NCBI RefSeq assembly: GCF_025147485.1
Contig: NZ_CP102263.1
Location: 2,679,501 to 2,743,500 of the forward strand
DNA from: Bacteroides uniformis
Lineage (GTDB): Bacteria; Bacteroidota; Bacteroidia; Bacteroidales; Bacteroidaceae
Length of the DNA stretch: 64,000 nucleotides
Direction of reading: 5' to 3'
The notes under the pieces were generated by a model. It made no database searches. It was not told the origin of the DNA and saw only the letters and a program-made list of their open reading frames with translations. Positions 17,850 to 26,463 of this stretch are shown here, one piece after another. The stretch's first letter is position 1. Each line of letters begins with the position of its first letter. Position numbers and translations under genes: made by a program.

Positions 17850-17868
17850 TCACTAATCATTAATCACT
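17834..17868. repeat. Heptamer microsatellite spanning the ttcA end and DUF486 leader
   Basis: About five heptamers of the form TAATCAT/TAATCAC run in register through the ttcA stop codon and end 2-3 bases before the next ATG. An almost identical string occurs in inverted orientation at 47701-47729. Confidence 0.75.
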
Positions 17869-17870
17869 AT

Positions 17871-18239
17871 ATGAAAGCATTTTATACCATTTTGCTATTG
17901 ATTGTATCTAATATTTTCATGACGTTTGCCTGGTATGGGCATCTGAAGCTACAAGAGACAAAAGTCATCTCCAACTGGCCGTTGTATGCCGTGGTGCTGT
18001 TTTCCTGGGTAATAGCTTTGGCAGAGTATTCTTGCCAGGTTCCGGCCAATCGGATAGGCTTTTTAGGCAATGGAGGCCCGTTCTCATTGATGCAACTCAA
18101 AGTGATTCAGGAAGTAATCACTTTGATTATCTTTACGGTGTTCACAACGGTTCTTTTCAAGGGGGAAACGCTGCATTGGAATCATTTTGCCGCTTTTGTA
18201 TGTCTGGTACTGGCGGTATATTTTGTATTTTATAAATGA
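17871..18239 (+). CDS. DMT-family small membrane protein (DUF486)
   Basis: A 122-residue protein with four transmembrane segments (about 3-23, 34-52, 70-95, 102-120), matching the DUF486 group of the drug/metabolite transporter superfamily. The conserved block around EYSCQVPANRIG (about residues 52-63) is present. Substrate is unknown. It follows ttcA by 21 bases, all of them heptamer repeat, and so probably shares its transcript. Confidence 0.85.
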   Translation: MKAFYTILLLIVSNIFMTFAWYGHLKLQETKVISNWPLYAVVLFSWVIALAEYSCQVPANRIGFLGNGGPFSLMQLKVIQEVITLIIFTVFTTVLFKGETLHWNHFAAFVCLVLAVYFVFYK

Positions 18240-18260
18240 TGGGTTAATCGCATTTGCACA

Positions 18261-19277
18261 TTATTTCATATACTTCTCCATTCCTTTTGTTAAGAACGTT
18301 TGAAGCTTTCCTTCTTCATCCGTATAAATGAAACAGGCGTCGATATCCGGATGTGCATCCGCCACGCGTTCTGCTTCTTCCAGCCCCATCACCATGAATG
18401 CCGTGGCATAGGCGTCTGCACTCATGCAATCTTTGGCAATGACGGTGGCTGACAAGATGCTGTGCTGTACCGGATAGCCGGTACGCGGGTCGATGGTATG
18501 CGCATATTTCTTTCCGTCTTTATAGTAGTAGTTGCGATAATTGCCCGATGTAGCCATGCCTAAATCCGTGACTAGCAGCACTGCTTGCAGTTCCTGGTTC
18601 ACTGCCAGTGAGTCGTCTATCGGCTTGTTCAAACCGATGCGCCAAGGTCCATTTTGAGGGTTTTGCCCGTGAACAACCACTTCTCCGCCTATATCGACCA
18701 TAAAGTTGCGGATACCCTTCTTCTTCAGAAGTTGGGCTATGACATCTACTGCATATCCTTTTGCCACAGCGCTGCACGAGAGCATTATACGCGAGTCTGT
18801 TTTCACCACTTTCCCTTCATCGGACAATTTTACTTTTTCGTATCCTGTCATCTCCAGCAGGCTGTCTATCATGGCAGAGTCGGGGAAGTTACCCTTCTTG
18901 AACCCAAATCCCCAGGCATTGGCAAGAGGGGCAACGGTGATATCGAAGGCACCATCGGTCTCCCGGGAGATTTCCATGCTACGTCGGAAGACGTTGGTAA
19001 AGAATGTGTCGGGCACAATGTCCTCGTTGCGGTTGATGCGCGTAATGGTCGCCGTGTCATTGAAAGGGGACAAGGAACCGTCGAAACGTTTGAGTTCCGC
19101 TTCTATCTCCGCCTTCAGATTTTGGTCACATTGATAAGTCACTTTATATACCGTACCGAATATCAGTCCGTTATCCGTCTGATAAGGAGTGACTTGGTTG
19201 TGGCGGGCAAGTATCCAGATGGTTCCCAGTACCAGTAGGGCAATCCATAAAAAATTCCGTTGTACTTTCTTTTCCAT
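18261..19277 (-). CDS. apbE: FAD:protein FMN transferase ApbE
   Basis: A 338-residue ApbE flavin transferase that attaches FMN covalently to threonine residues of membrane redox proteins such as Rnf and Nqr subunits. There is an N-terminal signal anchor (about 9-25). The family block SGNYRNYYYKDGKKYAHTID is at about residues 237-256, and DIGGEVVVHG at about 190. It is last in a minus-strand operon led by the DUF4199 gene. Its own substrates are not encoded in the window. Confidence 0.9.
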   Translation of the reverse strand: MEKKVQRNFLWIALLVLGTIWILARHNQVTPYQTDNGLIFGTVYKVTYQCDQNLKAEIEAELKRFDGSLSPFNDTATITRINRNEDIVPDTFFTNVFRRSMEISRETDGAFDITVAPLANAWGFGFKKGNFPDSAMIDSLLEMTGYEKVKLSDEGKVVKTDSRIMLSCSAVAKGYAVDVIAQLLKKKGIRNFMVDIGGEVVVHGQNPQNGPWRIGLNKPIDDSLAVNQELQAVLLVTDLGMATSGNYRNYYYKDGKKYAHTIDPRTGYPVQHSILSATVIAKDCMSADAYATAFMVMGLEEAERVADAHPDIDACFIYTDEEGKLQTFLTKGMEKYMK

Positions 19278-19303
19278 ATCCTATCTGAGTTTTTACTTTT
19301 TAA

Positions 19304-19882
19304 TTAAAAGAAGAGATGCTCTACCAATATCTTGGTACCGATGATGACGAGGATAATCCCTCCCCAAAGTTCGGCGCGCAGTCTGCGGGCTATGCCACAT
19401 CCGAAACGGATGCCGAACATCAGGCCGACCATCGACAAGGCGAATGATACAAAACCGATAATGCCGATGGGGGAAAGAATAGCCGAGAATTGCTTGATAC
19501 CGAGGAATGCAAACGAAACACCTACCGCCAATGCATCGATGCTGGTTGCCACGGCCAGAGCGAGCACCACCTTCAGGCTGGTAGGGTCATACTCGTGCTT
19601 GCAATCTTCGTCCTTGAAGGATTCCATTATCATGCGTCCGCCCAGGAAGGCAAGGATACCGAATGCAATCCAATGGTCAATACTTTCTATCAGGTGGCTG
19701 AAAAAACTGGCGCCTATCCATCCCAGCAGAGGCATCAAAGCCTGGAAAAAGCCGAAGCTGATGGCCATCACCAGCATAGGGCGCAGCCGGGCGCGTTTCA
19801 ATATAATTCCGCTGGCTATAGAAACGGCGAAACAATCCATCGCAAGTCCTACGGCCAGTAGCCAAATCTCTAACCCTGTCAT
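19304..19882 (-). CDS. mntP: Manganese efflux pump MntP
   Basis: A 192-residue, six-TM Mn(II) exporter. Two internal repeats each carry the acidic signature: AMDCFAVSIASG (residues about 14-25) and ATSIDALAVGVSF (about 111-123). A cytoplasmic loop with HEYDP lies between. No yybP-ykoY-type leader is visible upstream, since the preceding gene ends 7 bases away. Regulation must come from the operon promoter or an internal one not seen. Confidence 0.9.
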   Translation of the reverse strand: MTGLEIWLLAVGLAMDCFAVSIASGIILKRARLRPMLVMAISFGFFQALMPLLGWIGASFFSHLIESIDHWIAFGILAFLGGRMIMESFKDEDCKHEYDPTSLKVVLALAVATSIDALAVGVSFAFLGIKQFSAILSPIGIIGFVSFALSMVGLMFGIRFGCGIARRLRAELWGGIILVIIGTKILVEHLFF

Positions 19883-19889
19883 AAGTCGC

Positions 19890-20672
19890 TTAAAGAGGTA
19901 GTTTATAAGTTATCGTATAGGTTACTCCCATCGTGTTGGAGCCATATTTCCCGAAACCGGGCACATACCACGGGTCACCGTATTCATCGGCCGAGGCGGA
20001 CAATTTGAACTTGAAGCGTAGTGACCAGCCCATGTACAATGCCTTCCAGACGTGCGCCCGGATACCGACACAAAATTCCGCCCATTGCATGGAGCCTTTC
20101 ATTCCTTTATGGTTATAGGGCAGGCTGCCTCCCCATATCTCGTCGTCCAGATTCGGATTGCCTACGATGCCACCGTATATCGGGTCGTCCAGTCCCAAGG
20201 CGTCTACATCGTACTTGAAGCTACTTACACCGTAACGCAAGCCTACGAGTAGCATGTGTCCGTGCTGCTTCTTGTATAGCGTGTTATAGTCCATTCCTAT
20301 GCGGAAGTAGGGGGCATTGCTTTTGTAGTGTATGCCTTTGTCACTCCAGGTGTCCGTGGAGCCATATCCCAATTCGGCAATAGGGAAGAAGCGGTTCTTG
20401 AGGTTTACGTCCACGGATACTTCGGAACTCAGGAAATCTCCTCCAAATACGGAACTTCCGATTCCCCACAAGTCCAAGCCGACGGACATGCCGTTGTATA
20501 ACGGATAGTGCACTTCTTCTTTCGCGTCCTTCTTCTCCTTCTTGGGAGGTGCTCCCTGGGGGGGGACGGTAGGATTCCCGTTCTGCGCCCGTAGGGGGAG
20601 GAACATCAGCAGGCAGAGTGCCAGACTAATAGAATAACTTAAGATTTTCCTTTCCATAGATGCCTGCTTCAT
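19890..20672 (-). CDS. Outer-membrane-like beta-barrel protein (DUF6048 type)
   Basis: A 260-residue exported protein. The signal peptide ends at LRAQ (about residue 29) and is followed by a Pro/Lys-rich linker (PPKKEKKDAKEE). The rest is beta-rich with alternating aromatic residues, consistent with a small outer-membrane barrel. I believe it belongs to DUF6048, a Bacteroidetes family often found beside the next gene's family. The start overlaps the preceding gene by 47 bases; a second start at MERKILSY (20657) would still overlap. Confidence 0.65.
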   Translation of the reverse strand: MKQASMERKILSYSISLALCLLMFLPLRAQNGNPTVPPQGAPPKKEKKDAKEEVHYPLYNGMSVGLDLWGIGSSVFGGDFLSSEVSVDVNLKNRFFPIAELGYGSTDTWSDKGIHYKSNAPYFRIGMDYNTLYKKQHGHMLLVGLRYGVSSFKYDVDALGLDDPIYGGIVGNPNLDDEIWGGSLPYNHKGMKGSMQWAEFCVGIRAHVWKALYMGWSLRFKFKLSASADEYGDPWYVPGFGKYGSNTMGVTYTITYKLPL

Positions 20673-21111
20673 TGTCTTTGATGTATATCGAGTCCAGAGA
20701 GATGCGGGTGCACGTTACGCTTGTGATGGCCTGCTTCATCTGATAGCCGCAATCCATCGATAGGAAATAGGGGGTGTTGGTGTGGCGTATCACCATCGTG
20801 TCACTCTTGGTCCGGCTATACTTGAATATCAGCTTGGTGGAATCCTCCGTATAGCGCAGTGGCAGGGAGATGTCGTGTACCTTCTTCTGGTTGTTGATGA
20901 TGATGGAGTCGGTGCCGTATGCTGTGACGGTGAGCGAGTCGAGCGTGTCGTTCTCCACGTATTGGGTTTCGGGGTCTACTCTATAAAGAATGCAATTCAC
21001 CATGGGGCGTGCCGTCATGGAGCAATCTGCCTCCTCCGAGCAGGAGATAGCTATGCTTATTATCGGGCAAAGGACAGCTCCGAGTATGACAAGTCTGACT
21101 AATTTTTTCAT
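20626..21111 (-). CDS. Lipoprotein of DUF6452 type
   Basis: A 161-residue lipoprotein: a hydrophobic leader ends in a lipobox around AISCSEEADC (Cys near residue 24). A beta-rich domain follows that includes SIIINNQKKVHDISLPL. It is probably DUF6452, a Bacteroidetes-only family of unknown function. It lies 2 bases downstream of the glycosyltransferase and overlaps the barrel protein gene, so the three are translationally coupled. A shared envelope role is inference. Confidence 0.65.
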   Translation of the reverse strand: MKKLVRLVILGAVLCPIISIAISCSEEADCSMTARPMVNCILYRVDPETQYVENDTLDSLTVTAYGTDSIIINNQKKVHDISLPLRYTEDSTKLIFKYSRTKSDTMVIRHTNTPYFLSMDCGYQMKQAITSVTCTRISLDSIYIKDNEAGIYGKENLKLFY

Positions 21112-21113
21112 CG

Positions 21114-22067
21114 TTAAATGGTTTTCTCTATTTGATATTTGTTTCGTTCCGGGGCATTACGTGAAATCAGCTCTCCGAGGAATCCTGCCACGAACAGTTG
21201 TGTGCCGATAATCATGGAGGTCAACGAGAGGTAGAAGTAGGGAGAGTCCGTCACAAGGCGGTAGGGCATGCCATGGTGCATGTAGTACAACTTGCTGACA
21301 CCCACTATGACCACGGCTATGAAGCCGAAGATGAACATCAGCGAACCCAGCAATCCGAAAAAGTGCATGGGCTTGATGCCGAACCGGGAAAGGAACCAAA
21401 GGGAAAGCAAGTCCAGATACCCGTTTACAAAACGGTTCAGCCCGAACTTGGTCTTTCCGTATTTGCGTGCCTGATGGTGCACCACTTTCTCGCCGATTTT
21501 CTTGAAGCCGGCGTTCTTGGCCAGGTAAGGGATGTAGCGGTGCATTTCGCCGTATACTTCTATATTCTTGACCACCTCTTTGCGATACGCCTTCAGTCCG
21601 CAATTAAAGTCGTGCAGGTTTTTGATGCCCGATACTTTGCGGGCGGTGGCATTGAACAATTTGGTGGGGAGGGTCTTCGACAACGGGTCGTAACGTTTCT
21701 GCTTCCAGCCCGATACGAGGTCATAGCCGTCTTGGGTAATCATGCGGTAGAGTTCGGGTATTTCGTCGGGGCTGTCCTGCAGGTCGGCGTCCATGGTTAT
21801 CACGACGTCGCCTTGTGCTTGTTCGAAACCACAGAACAATGCCGGCGACTTCCCGTAGTTGCGGCGGAACTTAATGCCCCGTACCTTGTCCGGAGCTTGT
21901 GCCTGCAATTGTTCGATTACCTGCCAGGAACGGTCGGTACTTCCGTCGTTCACGAAAATCACTTCGTATGAAAAACCGTTGGCATTCATCACCCGCTCAA
22001 TCCATGCGAACAGTTCGGGGAGTGATTCTTCTTCATTATATAGTGGTACGACAACTGAAATATCCAT
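21114..22067 (-). CDS. Family 2 glycosyltransferase, membrane-anchored
   Basis: A 317-residue GT2 enzyme of the dolichyl-/undecaprenyl-phosphate sugar transferase type. Motifs: VVPLYNEEES (7-16), NDGSTD (40-45) and the metal-binding DADLQD (about 94-99). Two C-terminal transmembrane helices (about 230-255 and 270-295) resemble GtrB and ArnC. It likely charges undecaprenyl phosphate with a sugar for envelope glycan modification. Donor and acceptor cannot be read from sequence. It is the second gene of the operon. Confidence 0.85.
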   Translation of the reverse strand: MDISVVVPLYNEEESLPELFAWIERVMNANGFSYEVIFVNDGSTDRSWQVIEQLQAQAPDKVRGIKFRRNYGKSPALFCGFEQAQGDVVITMDADLQDSPDEIPELYRMITQDGYDLVSGWKQKRYDPLSKTLPTKLFNATARKVSGIKNLHDFNCGLKAYRKEVVKNIEVYGEMHRYIPYLAKNAGFKKIGEKVVHHQARKYGKTKFGLNRFVNGYLDLLSLWFLSRFGIKPMHFFGLLGSLMFIFGFIAVVIVGVSKLYYMHHGMPYRLVTDSPYFYLSLTSMIIGTQLFVAGFLGELISRNAPERNKYQIEKTI

Positions 22068-22121
22068 TGATGTATGATTTTTCTATTTACAATTGAAATA
22101 ACATTTCTTTTTACTGTTCCG

Positions 22122-22667
22122 TCACTTTGCCGGAGCGTTGTCTTTCTTGCGTCTCATCACGAACAAGGCGGTGGGGAAAGCCAGTATCGAACCCCAAAAC
22201 ACATTGGACGATATCATCTGTAGCGTAATGTCGATAGGACTGAGCAGTCGGGCTGTCTCCAGAGCTTCCTGATAGGTGGCGATGTACGAATCCATTCCCG
22301 GCATGTTGCTTTGGGCAAGCGTGTCTACCATCGTTTCGCACGTGTTTATCACATATCCGTGGTCTATGAACCTGAAGTAGATGTAGTGTGCCACAGCGGC
22401 AAGCAGCGCGGCAAACATATACATGAAAACGGTGAATATCCATGCATGCAGAAAGCTGATGCCGCCTCCGCATACCTGATTACGATACATCCGTGCATAA
22501 TAATATCCCATAAAAGGTACGCATAGCGTGAGTCCCATGAAAAGGAAAAGTAAAAAAGGAACCGACAGTCCCACCGGAAAGAGTATGAACTTCAATATCC
22601 AAAAACCTCCCATATAGGTACCGAACAGCATTGCGTATCGTTGCGTGTAACCTCTATTTTCTGTCAT
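22122..22667 (-). CDS. DUF4199 membrane protein
   Basis: A 181-residue protein with four transmembrane segments (about 15-35, 38-58, 72-98, 150-170), matching the DUF4199 family of Bacteroidetes. Function unknown. The start is set at ATG 22667 (MTENRGYTQRY): a longer frame reaches 22697, but the promoter at 22687-22694 lies inside that extension. It is the first gene of a six-gene minus-strand operon ending with apbE. Confidence 0.8.
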   Translation of the reverse strand: MTENRGYTQRYAMLFGTYMGGFWILKFILFPVGLSVPFLLFLFMGLTLCVPFMGYYYARMYRNQVCGGGISFLHAWIFTVFMYMFAALLAAVAHYIYFRFIDHGYVINTCETMVDTLAQSNMPGMDSYIATYQEALETARLLSPIDITLQMISSNVFWGSILAFPTALFVMRRKKDNAPAK

Positions 22668-22686
22668 CTTTCTTAGAAATAATGTG

Positions 22687-22694
22687 CAAAGGTA
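22687..22694 (-). promoter_or_regulatory. Promoter of the DUF4199-apbE operon
   Basis: TACCTTTG on the minus strand followed by CACAT, 20 bases before the ATG. Confidence 0.6.
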
Positions 22695-22770
22695 CAAATA
22701 TAGTTGGATTCAAGGGCAAGCCGATGTGCAGATTTTAATTTTTAATTCTTTAATTTTTCATTATTAATTA

Positions 22771-22811
22771 AAAAAGAAAAGGTGATACATTTCGTATCAC
22801 CTTTTCTTTTT
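22771..22811 (-). terminator. Terminator of the SRP RNA-tRNA transcript
   Basis: AAAAGAAAAGGTGATAC pairs with GTATCACCTTTTCTTTT around a 5-base loop. The minus strand continues with T-rich sequence. It lies directly beyond the tRNA 3' end. Confidence 0.8.
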
Positions 22812-22814
22812 CTG

Positions 22815-22888
22815 AGCCTCTTGTCGGATTCGAACCAACGACCCCGAGATTACAAATCACGTGCTCTGGCCAACTGAGCTAAAGAGGC
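22815..22888 (-). tRNA. tRNA-Thr (anticodon TGT)
   Basis: A 74-nt cloverleaf on the minus strand. The acceptor stem is GCCTCTT with AAGAGGC. The D arm reads AGCTCAGTTGGCCAGAGC. The anticodon loop TTTGTAA gives TGT, reading ACA threonine codons. The T arm is GTTGG-TTCGAAT-CCGAC. The middle pair of the anticodon stem is a U-U mismatch. CCA is not encoded. Its 5' end lies only 4 nt after the SRP RNA. Confidence 0.92.
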
Positions 22889-22892
22889 GGGT

Positions 22893-22988
22893 GGGTAAGC
22901 TTGCTATATCGCGCCGCTACAACCAACTACCTTTGCTGCGATCAAGCCCTGGAGGATTCGAAGGGAGCTGGCCGTATAGGACTTACCC
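22893..22988 (-). ncRNA. ffs: SRP RNA, 4.5S-type
   Basis: About 96 nt on the minus strand. The ends pair (GGGTAAG at the 5' end with CTTACCC at the 3' end). The central part carries GCAGCAAAGGTAG and, further on, GCGATATAGCAAGC. These align with the conserved symmetric-loop regions of bacterial 4.5S RNA (AGCAGCCAAGGCAG and GGGATGTAGCTGGC in E. coli). The RNA is the scaffold of the signal recognition particle with Ffh. A strong promoter lies just upstream, and tRNA-Thr follows after 4 nt. Confidence 0.8.
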
Positions 22989-23006
22989 GTTTTTGTTTTG
23001 CGGTTG

Positions 23007-23014
23007 CAAAGGTA
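23007..23014 (-). promoter_or_regulatory. Promoter of the SRP RNA-tRNA-Thr unit
   Basis: TACCTTTG on the minus strand followed by CAACC. It predicts a transcript start near 23000, about 12 nt before the mature SRP RNA. Confidence 0.65.
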
Positions 23015-23174
23015 GACATTATTTTGAAATCTGCAATAGCTTGTGGCGATTTTTTTATTTGTTTTTTTAGATTCTCTGTTCTATTCCTCTTCATGGCCTT
23101 CTTATATAGACACTTTGGAGGGGAGGTACGGATTCTTTCCGGCATTACGATGGACAAATATTCCTTTTACTAGA

Positions 23175-23274
23175 AAGTATTCGTCCGACATATGTAACCT
23201 TATCGTCCGACGGCTGTTGAATTATCGTCCGACAGCTGTCGGACGATAATTCAACAGCCGTCGGACGAATACTT
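23175..23274. repeat. 22-bp-period array with a 66-bp perfect palindrome
   Basis: The core CGTCCGAC occurs at 23182, 23204 and 23226, exactly 22 bp apart. Its complement GTCGGACG occurs at 23238 and 23260, again 22 bp apart. The stretch 23203-23268 is a perfect palindrome with 33-bp arms and no loop. An outer 15-bp inverted repeat (23175-23189 with 23260-23274) competes with it. The array lies between the divergent SRP RNA and beta-glucan regulator transcripts. The rest of the 23015-23390 gap shows nothing else I recognise. Confidence 0.85.
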
Positions 23275-23390
23275 CTTAGTATACCGGAATCTAAAGTATA
23301 GTTATGCAAAAGATTGCCATTTGAGAAGAAAATAATAATCGGGGACGAAAAAACAGATAGGCTATTGTGTGCTACCTTGAAAATAAGCAT

Positions 23391-23398
23391 TATTTTTG
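23391..23398 (+). promoter_or_regulatory. Promoter of the sensor-regulator gene
   Basis: TATTTTTG on the plus strand, 29 bases before the ATG at 23427. Confidence 0.5.
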
Positions 23399-23426
23399 TG
23401 CAACTAACTATATAGTCATTATACGC

Positions 23427-26318
23427 ATGAACAAACACATATTGTCATTCTACCTTTTTTTCTGCCTTTTTCTTTTTCCCCCTTTGGTCGAAGCAATTGC
23501 CGGCTGGAATAGCTTTATCGTCAATTTTGATAAAAGTGTTTATGGTAAGGGGACCCAGACTTGGCAGATAGCACCCTATGATGACAAGTGGGTATATTTC
23601 GCCAACAAGAACGGTATGGTGCAATTTGATGGCAATGTCTGGAATGTGTTTCCATTGAACAATGCTTCCGATGTGCGTTCCGTTCTGGCTTCTGCCACCC
23701 AAAAAAGAATTTATGTGGGGGGCATCAATGAATTCGGCTATTATGAACCGGATACGGACGGTTCTTTGGCCTATCATTGCATGTCCGATACTTTGGAGAG
23801 TTCCGTTCGTTTTCTTGGAAATGTGTGGGGCATCCATGAGACAGACAATATCTTGTATTTCCAAGGGGACGGGTGCGTGGTGAAGTACCTGAACGGCAAA
23901 TATACCGCCATTGAAATGAATGCCAAGATAGACTGTTCCAATATGGTCAATGGTATTCTTTACATCGGTACGGACAGAGGCGTATGGCTTTTGGTTGGAA
24001 ACACTTTTTTCCCTCTTCAGGGTGCCGATGCGTTGGCTTCCAAGCGTATTCGTGGCATTATACCTTATAAGAAAGGTGTTCTGGTGGTGACTGCATACAA
24101 CGGACTTTACTATTGTGACGGGCGTACGATGGAACCGTTTGTCACCGGTGCCGAAGAGTTTATGCGTGAGAATGAAGTCTTTTGCGTAGCCAAAAAGGAT
24201 GATAAGATTGCCTTGGGAACCATTCATAAAGGATTGGTACTGGTGGATTGCAGCACCATGCAACTGAAATATTTCAATGAGAACAACGGCTTGCGTAACA
24301 ATACGGTGCTTTCTGTCTCCTTCGATACGACCGGAAACCTCTGGGCCGGTCTGGATAGCGGCATTGACTACGTCTGTCTGAGTTCTCCTTTTACGAATCT
24401 CTATTCCTATCCTTATTCTTACGGCACGGGATATACGGCGGCGGTAGAAGGCGGCTATCTTTATTTAGGCACCAATCGGGGGCTGTATTACACTTCTTAT
24501 CCGGTACAGATGAACGGCGATTTGCCGGATATCCGTCCGATGCCCCAATCCAGCGGACAGGTCTGGAACCTTTGCCGTATAGGTGATGAACTCTTCTGTC
24601 TGCACGACCGTGGTATTTTCCTTATCAATGGTACTTCCGTAAAACGTGTGACGGACATTACCGGCGTCTGGTGTTGCCAACTTGTGGCAGGACGTACGGA
24701 CCTTATGTATGTCGGGGTATATAACGGTATTTATTTGGTTGGGAAAAAGAATGGAGAATGGCAGGTGGTTGGCAAGATTGAGGGTATGAACGATTCTTGC
24801 CGTCTTTTTGAGCAGGAAAGCGATAAGGTGATTTGGGTGTACAATACAGACCACGTTACCCGTGTGGATTTGGATAATGATTTGACAAAAGCTGTCCGTA
24901 TAAAGGAATATAGCGCGAAGGATGGTTTTCCGGTAGGACGTGATATGTATATAGCGAAGATAGAAGACCGGGTGTATTTTGCCACTCCCCGGGGAATCTA
25001 TAAGCATAATCCTCATAAAGATGTCATGGAGCCTTGTCCGGATATGAACAACCTTTTGAATGGCACCGCGGCCTATTCGCGTATCTTGGAGTATCACGAT
25101 AAGTTGATTAGTTTGAGCCCTCACGAAATCTGTATTGCCAATCTGGGTACCTATAAGCGGGGGGCGAATACAAGCATTAATCCCATCCAGCAATCGCTGA
25201 TTGAACTGGTACCCGGTTTTGAAACGATTATTCCTCTTTCAGATTCGCTGATGGTGGTTCCTAATGAAGGAGGTTTCGCTTTATTCAGCATCCCGGCCGT
25301 AAGAGAGCGTCAGGATCGTAGCCACTCCTTATATATAAGGAACATGTATCTGTCTTATCCCAAGGATTCATTGGTATATACCGCAAACTTTTTAGGAGAG
25401 AAGCCGGTTCCGGTGATAGCTTATTCCATGAATTCCGTTCGTTTTGACTATGCCCTTTCTTTTTTTTCGGTAGGGGATGATATCCGTTTTCAATATCGTT
25501 TGAATAAGGGAGGCTGGTCCGATTTTACAACGGTACGCACCAAGGAGTATAGTAATCTGTCGGAAGGTGAATATACGTTTGAAGTTAAAGCGGTCTTTCC
25601 TGACGGTACGACATCATCGGATACAATCGCCTTCCGTATACTTCCACCGTGGTATCGTAGTGCTGCTGCATACGTTTGTTATATCATCTTGGCTTTGCTT
25701 GCCTTATGGTATGTCTATCGTTGGGATGATGTCCGTGTGAAACGGAAGAAACAGCAGGCGGTAATCGAGAAAGATAAAGAGTTGCACGATATGGAAAGGG
25801 AGTACGAAGAGGAGAAAGCCCGTCAGGAAAAGCAGATTATGCAGCTGGAGAAAGAAAAATTGGAATACGATTTGCAACATAAGAGTCAGGAAATGGCCAA
25901 TCTGATGATAAACTTTGTCCGTAAGAATGAAATGCTGACTGAAATCAAGTCAGAGATACTTAAAGTATCCGCCTTGCTGAAGGGTGAGGGGGCTCGGGAA
26001 GGAAAACAGCAACTCATACTTATTAATAATAAAATAGACGGTAATATACAGAGTGATGAGGTTTTGAAGCGTATTGAAGACCAGTTCGATTTGATACATA
26101 ACAATTTTATGAAACGTCTTCATGCCAAGCATCCTGAACTTTCCCACAACGAACGCATGATGTGCGCTTATCTAAAGATGAATCTTTCCACGAAAGAAAT
26201 AGCACCTCTGCTGAACATTTCGGTTCGTGGAGTTGAAACAATCCGTTATCGTCTTCGTAAGAAGTTCGCTTTAGAGAGAGAGGATAGTTTGACGGATTAT
26301 TTAAGCAATAAACTGTAG
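23427..26318 (+). CDS. Membrane-spanning propeller sensor with LuxR-type HTH output
   Basis: A 963-residue regulator that probably senses beta-1,3-glucan oligosaccharides in the periplasm and activates the adjacent locus. Order: signal peptide (1-20), repeated propeller units (about 25-630), a Y_Y_Y-type domain (about 660-735), one transmembrane helix (about 743-764), a cytoplasmic coiled coil (about 770-830) and a C-terminal LuxR-like HTH (about 905-950, LSTKEIAPLLNISVRGVETI). It resembles a hybrid two-component sensor outside the cell but has no histidine kinase or receiver domain inside, so signalling is one-step. The start is ATG 23427 (MNKHILSFYL); the upstream extension has no signal peptide and precedes the transcript start. 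SusC follows after a terminator. Confidence 0.82.
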   Translation: MNKHILSFYLFFCLFLFPPLVEAIAGWNSFIVNFDKSVYGKGTQTWQIAPYDDKWVYFANKNGMVQFDGNVWNVFPLNNASDVRSVLASATQKRIYVGGINEFGYYEPDTDGSLAYHCMSDTLESSVRFLGNVWGIHETDNILYFQGDGCVVKYLNGKYTAIEMNAKIDCSNMVNGILYIGTDRGVWLLVGNTFFPLQGADALASKRIRGIIPYKKGVLVVTAYNGLYYCDGRTMEPFVTGAEEFMRENEVFCVAKKDDKIALGTIHKGLVLVDCSTMQLKYFNENNGLRNNTVLSVSFDTTGNLWAGLDSGIDYVCLSSPFTNLYSYPYSYGTGYTAAVEGGYLYLGTNRGLYYTSYPVQMNGDLPDIRPMPQSSGQVWNLCRIGDELFCLHDRGIFLINGTSVKRVTDITGVWCCQLVAGRTDLMYVGVYNGIYLVGKKNGEWQVVGKIEGMNDSCRLFEQESDKVIWVYNTDHVTRVDLDNDLTKAVRIKEYSAKDGFPVGRDMYIAKIEDRVYFATPRGIYKHNPHKDVMEPCPDMNNLLNGTAAYSRILEYHDKLISLSPHEICIANLGTYKRGANTSINPIQQSLIELVPGFETIIPLSDSLMVVPNEGGFALFSIPAVRERQDRSHSLYIRNMYLSYPKDSLVYTANFLGEKPVPVIAYSMNSVRFDYALSFFSVGDDIRFQYRLNKGGWSDFTTVRTKEYSNLSEGEYTFEVKAVFPDGTTSSDTIAFRILPPWYRSAAAYVCYIILALLALWYVYRWDDVRVKRKKQQAVIEKDKELHDMEREYEEEKARQEKQIMQLEKEKLEYDLQHKSQEMANLMINFVRKNEMLTEIKSEILKVSALLKGEGAREGKQQLILINNKIDGNIQSDEVLKRIEDQFDLIHNNFMKRLHAKHPELSHNERMMCAYLKMNLSTKEIAPLLNISVRGVETIRYRLRKKFALEREDSLTDYLSNKL

Positions 26319-26358
26319 CCTTTAGATATTAACTTCCTTTAAAAGAAGGAAGAGTATG

Positions 26359-26388
26359 AAAGGGAGGAATGTTAAATTTCTCCCTTTT
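26359..26388 (+). terminator. Terminator of the sensor-regulator gene
   Basis: AAAGGGAG at the left and CTCCCTTTT at the right enclose an imperfect stem ending in a T run, about 40 bases after the stop. Confidence 0.65.
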
Positions 26389-26463
26389 GTGTTATATAAC
26401 ATGTTGTGACGTAATACTTAAAAGTATATATTAATTATTGATTATTAGTAAGTTATTTGCTGA

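Noticed and set aside
19883..19889. yybP-ykoY manganese riboswitch before mntP
   Set aside because: Only 7 bases separate mntP from the upstream gene.
23427..26318. Hybrid two-component system sensor
   Set aside because: No histidine kinase, HATPase or receiver motif is present after the transmembrane helix; only a coiled coil and a LuxR-type HTH.
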